Shown here: piece by piece, positions 5,982 to 10,436 of the stretch
Layout of the letters: each line of letters begins with the position of its first letter
Numbering within the stretch: position 1 is the first letter of the stretch
NCBI GenBank assembly: GCA_018903055.1
Contig: JAHIPW010000034.1
Coordinates: forward strand, 1 to 10,436
Direction: 5' to 3'
Source of the DNA: a bacterium
GTDB lineage: Bacteria > UBP18 > UBA7526
Length of the DNA: 10,436 nucleotides
Notes under the pieces: model-generated
Told to the model about the DNA's origin: nothing
Databases searched by the model: none
What the model saw: the letters and a program-made list of their open reading frames with translations, nothing else
Program-made: the position numbers and the translations under genes

Positions 5982-6021
5982 GAACGGAGCCCTAAACCAT
6001 ATGGTTCAGGGCGGAGTGAGG
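5982..6021 (+). promoter_or_regulatory. Leader hairpin cassette upstream of aroB
   Basis: GAACGGAG (5982-5989) is followed by a 22-base palindrome with one mismatch, CCCTAAACCAT (5990-6000) and ATGGTTCAGGG (6001-6011). A second CGGAG (6012-6016) leads into TGAGGAG, the ribosome binding site for the ATG at 6027. Removing one CGGAG and the palindrome yields GAACGGAGTGAGG, exactly what precedes aroC. The 5-base direct repeat CGGAG at 5985-5989 and 6012-6016 has the form of a target-site duplication. Confidence 0.65.
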
Positions 6022-6026
6022 AGAAG

Positions 6027-7124
6027 ATGGAAGAGATAAAAGTAGACCTTGGTGAGAGAAGTTACAAAATCTTAGTCGATAGCGGAAATCTAAAGGATAT
6101 CGGAAAGACCCTAAAAGATTACCATCTGGGAAAGAAGGCGACTATCATTACCAATCCTATCGTGGGGGACCTCTATCAGGATGTGGTGAAAGACAGCCTA
6201 AGGAAGGAAGGCTTTGAAGTAGCTATCGCCCGGGTGCCGGATGGTGAGGAGTATAAGTCTTTAGAATGGGCTGCTAAATTATACGATGAACTCTTAGAGC
6301 ATAAGAGAGACAGATATTCCTTCATTCTCGCCTTAGGGGGAGGGGTAATTGGGGACTTAGCAGGATTTGTTGCCTCTACCTATATGAGGGGGATACCCTT
6401 CATCCAGGTTCCCACCTCCTTACTTGCTCAGGTGGATGCCTCTATCGGAGGGAAGGTAGCGGTAAATCATCCTTTAGGGAAGAACCTCATCGGCTCATTC
6501 TATCAGCCAAGACTGGTCTATACCGATCTTGCGGTATTAAAGACCTTAGCCCACAGGGAACTCATCGCTGCCTTGGCAGAGGTCATTAAGTACGGGATAA
6601 TTAAGAATAGAGAATTCTTTGATTATCTGGAAACGAACATAGATAGGGTAAAAACGCTTAATCCGAATGTTTTAAAAAAAATGGTTGCTGTCTGCACTCG
6701 TATTAAGTCGGAGTTAGTCTCCCTTGACGAAAGGGAAGAGAAGGGAATACGTTCCATCATAAACTATGGTCATACCATCGGTCATGCCTTGGAGGTTTTG
6801 TCAGAATACAAAGTTTACCGTCATGGGGAGGCGGTCTCTATTGGAATGGTGGCCGCAGCCAGGATTGCCCGGAGGATGGGGATTCTGAATGAAGAAGGAG
6901 AAAGGCGCCAGATAGAACTCTTAGAGAAGGCAGGATTACCAACCGGAATAAAGGGTATCGTTCCCTCAAAGATTATAAAGGCTTTGGCGAGAGATAAGAA
7001 AGTAAAAGAAGGAAAGATAAGGTTTATCTTGGCAACTGAGATAGGTAAAGTAGAAACCAGGGACGATGTCCCACCAGAAATAATAAAAGAAGTCCTGCAA
7101 GAAATAACCGCAGAAAACAGATGA
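6027..7124 (+). CDS. aroB: 3-Dehydroquinate synthase
   Basis: AroB cyclises DAHP to 3-dehydroquinate using NAD and a divalent metal, step 2 of the pathway. With the start placed at ATG 6027 it has 365 residues, the normal size. The NAD-binding part contains PDGEEYKSLE (71-80) and LALGGGVIGDLAGFVA (101-116), followed by RGIPFIQVPTSLLAQVDAS and GGKVAVNHPLGKN. The metal ligands are E185 in LAEVIKYG, H249 in NYGHTIGHALE and H266 in HGEAV, and the DEREEKGIR segment is typical. An in-frame GTG at 5976 would add 17 residues, but they are encoded by the leader palindrome and match nothing in the family. The ATG at 6027 has AGGAG three bases upstream and an N-terminus that begins directly with the first strand. 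Pathway context with aroC-aroK upstream and aroQ downstream supports the call. Confidence 0.97.
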   Translation: MEEIKVDLGERSYKILVDSGNLKDIGKTLKDYHLGKKATIITNPIVGDLYQDVVKDSLRKEGFEVAIARVPDGEEYKSLEWAAKLYDELLEHKRDRYSFILALGGGVIGDLAGFVASTYMRGIPFIQVPTSLLAQVDASIGGKVAVNHPLGKNLIGSFYQPRLVYTDLAVLKTLAHRELIAALAEVIKYGIIKNREFFDYLETNIDRVKTLNPNVLKKMVAVCTRIKSELVSLDEREEKGIRSIINYGHTIGHALEVLSEYKVYRHGEAVSIGMVAAARIARRMGILNEEGERRQIELLEKAGLPTGIKGIVPSKIIKALARDKKVKEGKIRFILATEIGKVETRDDVPPEIIKEVLQEITAENR

Positions 7125-7130
7125 CAAACT

Positions 7131-7255
7131 TTGTGGTTGGTAGTTGGGTTAGGGTAAGGTAGTGAGTTTGGTAGTTTGGTAAGGGTTATGTGTTTAAAGA
7201 CCAACTACCTAACCCAACAACTAAACCAACAACCTAACCTTAACCTAAAAACTCA
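7131..7255. repeat. G/T-rich and A/C-rich inverted arms after aroB
   Basis: The left arm (about 7131-7188) is a degenerate run of GGTTAG/GGTAGTTG words on the + strand. The right arm (about 7200-7250) is a run of CCAACTACCTAACC words, the reverse complement of the same theme; for example TAGTTGGGTTAGG faces CCTAACCCAACAACTA. They begin seven bases after the aroB stop and together could form a long bulged stem. This is the first part of the 333-base gap before aroQ. Confidence 0.6.
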
Positions 7256-7275
7256 ACTAGAAAAGCCGATTTCTA

Positions 7276-7325
7276 ATATCTGTGATCTGTGTCAATCTGT
7301 AAGAAATCTGTGTTAATCTGTGTGG
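7276..7325. repeat. ATCTGTG degenerate tandem repeats
   Basis: Five variants of ATCTGTG(T)(T/C)A follow one another (ATCTGTGATCTGTG, CAATCTGTAAG, AAATCTGTG, TTAATCTGTG). This is the densest copy of the family seen also at 4026-4057, 5876-5979 and 9927-10005. No gene lies between 7125 and 7457. Confidence 0.65.
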
Positions 7326-7415
7326 TGGTATGATGAACCCCGCACCTCCTATTATATTCTGTCATATTTATCTTTTAAAAACAGAAGAAGCGAAAAATAG
7401 GTTGCTTTTACTAAG

Positions 7416-7421
7416 TATAAT
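7416..7421 (+). promoter_or_regulatory. Possible -10 element upstream of aroQ
   Basis: A perfect TATAAT lies 36 bases before the aroQ GTG, which would give a short leader of about 30 bases containing GGAGG (7447-7451). No acceptable -35 hexamer is found 16-18 bases upstream and there is no extended -10 TG, so this may be chance in an AT-rich stretch. Confidence 0.3.
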
Positions 7422-7457
7422 ACAGAGAAACTTATTGAATCATAAGGGAGGGGCGGG

Positions 7458-7889
7458 GTGAAGATATTGGTCATTCATGGGCCAAACCTGGATCTTTTAG
7501 GAACCAGAGAACCGGAGGTCTATGGTAAGACTACCTTGGCTGAGATCAATAAGAGGATCCGGAACTTAGTGAAAGAGGAGGGAGGAGAGGTTAGGATCAT
7601 TCAGTCCAACCATGAGGGAAAGATTGTGGAGGAAATAAGTAACTCCATGGAGGATGCTTTAGTCATTAACCCTGCCGCCTATACCCACACCAGTGTGGCT
7701 ATAAGGGATGCTATTGTTGCTAAAAAGATACCGACGGTAGAGGTTCACCTTTCCAATATCTATGCCCGGGAAGAGTTTCGTCATAAATCCTTAATTGCCC
7801 CTGTAGCAGTAGGTCAGATCTCTGGCTTTAGAGTGGATAGTTATCTTTTAGGATTAAGGGCAGCCATCTCTTACCTTAAGAAGAAATGA
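7458..7889 (+). CDS. aroQ: 3-Dehydroquinate dehydratase, type II
   Basis: AroQ dehydrates 3-dehydroquinate to 3-dehydroshikimate, step 3, as a dodecameric cytosolic enzyme. The 143 residues match the compact type II family. Motifs are [17 protein letters not shown] (7-23) with R17 and the catalytic Tyr22 on the mobile lid, [12 protein letters not shown] (49-60), [15 protein letters not shown] (71-85), [17 protein letters not shown] (95-111) with His97 and R108, and a C-terminal ISGF segment. The start is GTG at 7458, with GGAGG at 7447-7451 and a six-base spacer; the encoded KILVIHGPN is the usual beginning. The stop overlaps the start of the O-antigen-ligase-like gene by ATGA, so the two share a transcript. 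It completes steps 2 to 5 of the pathway within the window. Confidence 0.97.
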   Translation: MKILVIHGPNLDLLGTREPEVYGKTTLAEINKRIRNLVKEEGGEVRIIQSNHEGKIVEEISNSMEDALVINPAAYTHTSVAIRDAIVAKKIPTVEVHLSNIYAREEFRHKSLIAPVAVGQISGFRVDSYLLGLRAAISYLKKK

Positions 7890-9886
7890 TTTTTGAACGG
7901 CTCATTACCCTGTGCCTGGTAGCCATCATTCTCTTCAGCCCCCTCTTCAGGGCTGCCCTTCCCATCTGGGCAATAACCCCTGTTTATTTAATACTCTTAG
8001 TTACTTTAGCCATCTGGCTGGTCAGAATAAGAGAGGATAGGGAATTCAGTTTTACCCGAACCCCGCTGGATCTCCCCATCCTCTTTTTTATTCTCTTCGC
8101 CTCTCTCTCCCTAATAAGATCCATCAATATCCATCACAGCATAAGCGCTCTCTATCGCCTCATCTCTTACTTCCTGATATACTTCTTAGTAGTTAATAAC
8201 ATTAAGAACAAATTAGAGATTAAAAAGTTAATCTTGAGTATATTGGGAGTGAGCGTCTTCGTTACCCTCTATGGACTCATCGAATTCTTTATCCACAATT
8301 TCAGCCCACCTTTTTCCACCTTTCCCAATCTAAATATCTTTGCCAGCTTTCTACTCATTTCCTTTTCCTTAGCTTCAGGATTATTACTATTCGGTAAGGA
8401 AAGGGGAAGGGCTAAGAGAATAGTTCTTGGGATAATGTTCATCCTCTTTCTCCTTGCCATCATAACTACCAGGTCTCGAGGAGTCTTCTTAAGTTTAACC
8501 CTGATTGTCACATTTTTGGGATACTTAAAGAACAAACGTTATGCCCTGATAACTTTGGTCTTGGTTATTCTTTTCTTCAGTCTTCTTCCCACCCCGGCTA
8601 ACTCACCATTAGTTCGTCTGATAACTGTAGGAGGAAAGGATCCTTATGCCTACACCAGGCTCTCCATCTGGAAGAGCGCCCTTTCTATATTTAAGAACCA
8701 TCCCTTCTTGGGCACTGGCCTGGGAACCTTCCAGGATGCCTTTCCCGGATACAGTTTTCCGGTAGAGGGGGTCTTTGCCCGTTTTGGGAAGAAGGCCTCC
8801 TTCGCTCACAATGAATACTTACAGATTGCCTCTGAAATGGGAATATTTGCTCTGGGAATATTCATGTGGATTCTCTGCGCTTTCTTAAAGAAAGCAAAAG
8901 AACTGCTAAGAAACCTTCGGGGCAAAGAAGAATACGGCCTAGTTATCGGTTTGATAGTAGGAATAATGGGGATTCTCATCCACAGCCTGGTAGACTTTCC
9001 TCTCCATGCCCCAGCTGTTACCATTTTTCTTACTATAAATGCGGGCTTACTTATGGGCTGGAGCTCATCACCGATCATTTACCCCGCTCGCCCCGTTAGA
9101 TGCTTGCTATCTAACGGGGTAAAAGGGCGAAGCCGCTCTAATGGGGCGGTTCACCGATCATTTACCCCGTTAGAGGGCGACCTGTCCCGTAGGCTTGTCC
9201 TTCGGGAAGCCTCTCTAATGGGGCCGATCACCACTTTAGGTAAGAGGTATTATCTCTATTCAGTTTTAATTATTTTGATCTTGGGATATGCCGTTATCGC
9301 TCCCTACTTGGCGGATATCTATGCCGAGAGAGGGAAGTATAGGAAAGCCATCGCCCATGATCCCTTATGCGGAGAATATCACTTTAAATTGGCTAATCTC
9401 TATGTCAAACAATACAGAGAAACGAAAGATTCTTACTATCGTATTGATGCCTATAAAGAATTTAAGAGGGCAATAAGGCTCGAGTCGAGAAATGGATATT
9501 ACCATCGCTGCTTGGCCAAATTCTATCATGAGAACTTTACTGGAAGATCGAGGATAGACTTTGCCATACGGGCCATGAAAAAAGCTCTGGAACTTTCTCC
9601 TTATGACTGCTTCTTCCATTATGAACTGGGCTCCATCTATGCCAATGAGGAGAGGTATGAAGAAACAATTCAGAACTATAAAAAGGCAATAGAGCTGGAG
9701 CCAAATTATGTCCAAGCCCACTATAATCTGGGTCGTATTTACGAGGACTTAGATAATGCTGAGTTGGCAGAGGAAGAGTATAAAAAGGCAGAAGAATCGA
9801 GAAGAAAAGGTCTAACCAAATTAACACGTACCAAGTATGAGAATCGATTGATCGCCCTACAGAAAAGAATACCAGAAAAAGAATGA
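7886..9886 (+). CDS. O-antigen ligase/polymerase-like membrane protein with C-terminal TPRs and an in-frame repeat insert
   Basis: This 666-residue polytopic membrane protein has about nine hydrophobic segments in residues 1-240. A large outer loop follows, with the Wzy_C (O-antigen ligase) signature: R-LSIWKSAL near 257, [12 protein letters not shown], and [13 protein letters not shown] with H308. Three more membrane segments run to about 392. Residues 396-446 are encoded by two palindromic elements (9071-9223) and contain no recognisable protein sequence; they are basic and fall in a loop likely to be cytosolic. A last helix (about 455-475) leads into extracytoplasmic tetratricopeptide repeats (about 478-645), clearest at the end in [20 protein letters not shown] and [12 protein letters not shown]. 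The family includes WaaL, Wzy and protein O-oligosaccharyltransferases, which join or polymerise lipid-linked glycans; which reaction applies here cannot be told. It starts at ATGA overlapping aroQ and is not an obvious pathway partner of it. Confidence 0.85.
   Translation: MIFERLITLCLVAIILFSPLFRAALPIWAITPVYLILLVTLAIWLVRIREDREFSFTRTPLDLPILFFILFASLSLIRSINIHHSISALYRLISYFLIYFLVVNNIKNKLEIKKLILSILGVSVFVTLYGLIEFFIHNFSPPFSTFPNLNIFASFLLISFSLASGLLLFGKERGRAKRIVLGIMFILFLLAIITTRSRGVFLSLTLIVTFLGYLKNKRYALITLVLVILFFSLLPTPANSPLVRLITVGGKDPYAYTRLSIWKSALSIFKNHPFLGTGLGTFQDAFPGYSFPVEGVFARFGKKASFAHNEYLQIASEMGIFALGIFMWILCAFLKKAKELLRNLRGKEEYGLVIGLIVGIMGILIHSLVDFPLHAPAVTIFLTINAGLLMGWSSSPIIYPARPVRCLLSNGVKGRSRSNGAVHRSFTPLEGDLSRRLVLREASLMGPITTLGKRYYLYSVLIILILGYAVIAPYLADIYAERGKYRKAIAHDPLCGEYHFKLANLYVKQYRETKDSYYRIDAYKEFKRAIRLESRNGYYHRCLAKFYHENFTGRSRIDFAIRAMKKALELSPYDCFFHYELGSIYANEERYEETIQNYKKAIELEPNYVQAHYNLGRIYEDLDNAELAEEEYKKAEESRRKGLTKLTRTKYENRLIALQKRIPEKE
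9071..9223. mobile_element. Pair of palindromic elements inserted in frame in the O-antigen-ligase-like gene
   Basis: Three copies of CCGATCA, at 9071-9077, 9154-9160 and 9224-9230, bound an 83-base unit and a 70-base unit. Both units begin CCGATCATTTACCCCG and end with CTCTAATGGGG near their right edge. Unit 1 holds a perfect 11-bp stem, CCCCGTTAGAT (9091-9101) with ATCTAACGGGG (9109-9119). Unit 2 has an outer stem, CCCCGTTAGAG (9165-9175) with CTCTAATGGGG (9213-9223), enclosing a TTCG-capped stem (AGGCTT and CC at 9191-9200 with GG and AAGCCT at 9205-9212). No transposase is encoded. Deleting 153 bases between the outer CCGATCA copies leaves [14 protein letters not shown] in frame. Resemblance to the in-gene palindromic elements of Rickettsia is in behaviour only, not in sequence. 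Confidence 0.7.
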
Positions 9887-9926
9887 AATCAGTGTCAAAT
9901 ACGCTTCCGCAATAAGTAGTAAACAA

Positions 9927-10005
9927 AAATCCGTATCTAAGATTTATCTGTGCTAATCCGTGTCTTTAGGCTCAAGCAGTAAGCGAAATAAAGAAATCCG
10001 TGTCC
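9927..10005. repeat. ATCCGTG/ATCTGTG degenerate repeats
   Basis: AAATCCGTATC, TTATCTGTGC, TAATCCGTGTC (9927-9964) and AAATCCGTGTCC (9994-10005) belong to the same degenerate family as the repeats before aroC, aroB and aroQ. They occupy the first third of the 371-base gap after the O-antigen-ligase-like gene. I see no terminator or gene in this part. Confidence 0.6.
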
Positions 10006-10009
10006 AAAC

Positions 10010-10038
10010 TTGACAAAAGACTAATGGCATGTTATTAT
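10010..10038 (+). promoter_or_regulatory. Sigma-70 type promoter for the GbsR/MarR-like gene
   Basis: The exact -35 hexamer TTGACA (10010-10015) is followed, after 17 bases, by TATTAT (10033-10038), one base from the -10 consensus. Transcription would begin near 10045, giving a leader of about 210 bases before the ATG at 10258. It is the best promoter in the window and reads only toward the downstream regulator gene. Confidence 0.7.
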
Positions 10039-10049
10039 TTTATTCAGAG

Positions 10050-10069
10050 TGTTTACAATATTCTAAACA
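10050..10069. promoter_or_regulatory. 20-bp dyad, candidate operator
   Basis: TGTTTACAATATTCTAAACA is palindromic at 18 of 20 positions (only the C/C pair flanking AATATT breaks symmetry). It begins about five bases after the predicted transcription start. Size, symmetry and place fit an autoregulatory site for a winged-helix dimer such as the MarR/GbsR-type protein encoded downstream. The link is inferred from position. Confidence 0.55.
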
Positions 10070-10169
10070 TATTAAACACAGGTCTCTGTAGTTGTAATAT
10101 CTTTTTTATGTTTTTCAGTTTTCTTTTGTGCTTTGGTGGTTACAGTTTTGCGTCTTTAAGTTAAATTTT

Positions 10170-10238
10170 GCCTGCCTGGCGGCAGACAGGCGCTTTTGCC
10201 CTTCGGACCCTGAAGGTTCCTCAGGATCCTGAACGGGC
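10170..10238 (+). repeat. Two hairpins in the leader of the regulator gene
   Basis: The first is GCCTG-c-CTG (10170-10178) with CAG-a-CAGGC (10183-10191) and a GCGG loop, a broken 8-bp stem followed by CTTTT. The second region (10198-10238) is bounded by GCCC and GGGC and contains CCTGA-AGGTTCC-TCAGG plus AGGATCCT. They lie between the promoter and the AAGGAGG site and could be repeat elements or leader structures; the first could act as a weak terminator. Confidence 0.45.
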
Positions 10239-10257
10239 GGTTGCAAGGAGGGGAAGA

Positions 10258-10436
10258 ATGAATAAAAATCTGGATAAAGCATACCATAACTTCATTGAGG
10301 GAATAGGCCATCTCAGTTCTACCTTAGGGTTCAGCAAGGTGATGGGGCAGCTATATGCCCTGCTCTATTTCTCTGAAAAACCGCTTTCCCTCGATGATAT
10401 GGTAAAGAGATTGGCCATTAGTAAGGGGGGCGCCAG
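10258..10436 (+). CDS. GbsR/MarR-type transcriptional regulator, N-terminal part (cut by window end)
   Basis: Only the first 59 codons are present; the frame is open to the last base. The start is ATG at 10258 with AAGGAGG (10245-10251) six bases upstream. The N-terminal helix (YHNFIEGIGHLSSTLGFSKV) is followed by MGQLYALLYFSEKPLSLDDM and a recognition-helix region, VKRLAISKGGA. This order, with a G-x-LYALLYFSE-x-PLSLDD core and ISKG, is the pattern of the GbsR branch of MarR-like winged-helix proteins. Those regulate choline and glycine betaine uptake genes in Bacillus and other functions elsewhere. The ligand-binding or dimerisation part lies outside the window, so the regulated function is unknown. 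The upstream promoter and dyad suggest that it starts its own transcript and may control itself. Confidence 0.75.
   Translation, partial: MNKNLDKAYHNFIEGIGHLSSTLGFSKVMGQLYALLYFSEKPLSLDDMVKRLAISKGGA

Noticed and set aside
5976-6026. GTG start for aroB adding 17 residues
   Set aside because: The extra residues come from the leader palindrome, and the ATG at 6027 has its own AGGAG and gives the normal N-terminus.
8866-9099. Alternative + strand frame inside the O-antigen-ligase gene, or a split of that gene at the insert
   Set aside because: The main frame stays open through the insert, and both sides belong to one known architecture (membrane domain plus TPRs), so one gene is the simpler reading.

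Overview
The window comes from a bacterial chromosome of middling GC content. All genes recognised lie on the + strand. It carries a large part of the shikimate (chorismate) pathway, interleaved with a TldE/PmbA-type protein, a type IV prepilin peptidase, a polytopic O-antigen-ligase-like protein with C-terminal TPRs, and the start of a GbsR/MarR-type regulator. Nearly every gap between genes is filled with short degenerate repeats and imperfect palindromes. Such repeat-rich spacers recur in uncultured candidate-phylum bacteria, but nothing here fixes a phylum, so I leave the taxonomy open.

Layout: 1-353 is a patchwork of short direct and inverted repeats that runs right up to the pmbA/tldE-like gene (354-1691). 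A 408-bp repeat-filled gap leads to aroE (2100-2963). A palindromic gap follows, then a prepilin peptidase with a TTG start (3120-3947), another palindromic gap, and aroC (4091-5245), which overlaps aroK (5242-5838) by ATGA. Next come a repeat-rich gap, aroB (start placed at 6027, ends 7124), a 333-bp gap, and aroQ (7458-7889), which overlaps the O-antigen-ligase/TPR gene (7886-9886) by ATGA. The last gap (9887-10257) holds a near-consensus sigma-70 promoter and a 20-bp dyad upstream of the truncated regulator gene (10258 to window end).

Function: AroB (step 2), AroQ (step 3), AroE (step 4), AroK (step 5) and AroC (step 7) convert DAHP to chorismate, apart from EPSP synthase (AroA, step 6). 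AroA and DAHP synthase (step 1) are not in the window. The prepilin peptidase and the O-antigen-ligase-like protein are cell-surface functions caught in the same run of genes.

I see no defence system or other large new system. The most unusual content is the behaviour of small palindromic elements. (i) A double element of 83+70 bp sits inside the O-antigen-ligase/TPR gene. Neither unit is a multiple of three, but together they are 153 bp, so the frame is kept and 51 residues are added. (ii) A 22-bp hairpin flanked by CGGAG repeats lies just upstream of aroE and aroB, while aroC has what looks like the empty site. (iii) pmbA and aroK end inside repeat DNA. (iv) Several gaps hold long imperfect inverted repeats of unrelated sequence. 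AroE also carries a cofactor-loop motif that suggests NAD rather than NADP, and AroK has Asn in place of the Walker A Ser/Thr.
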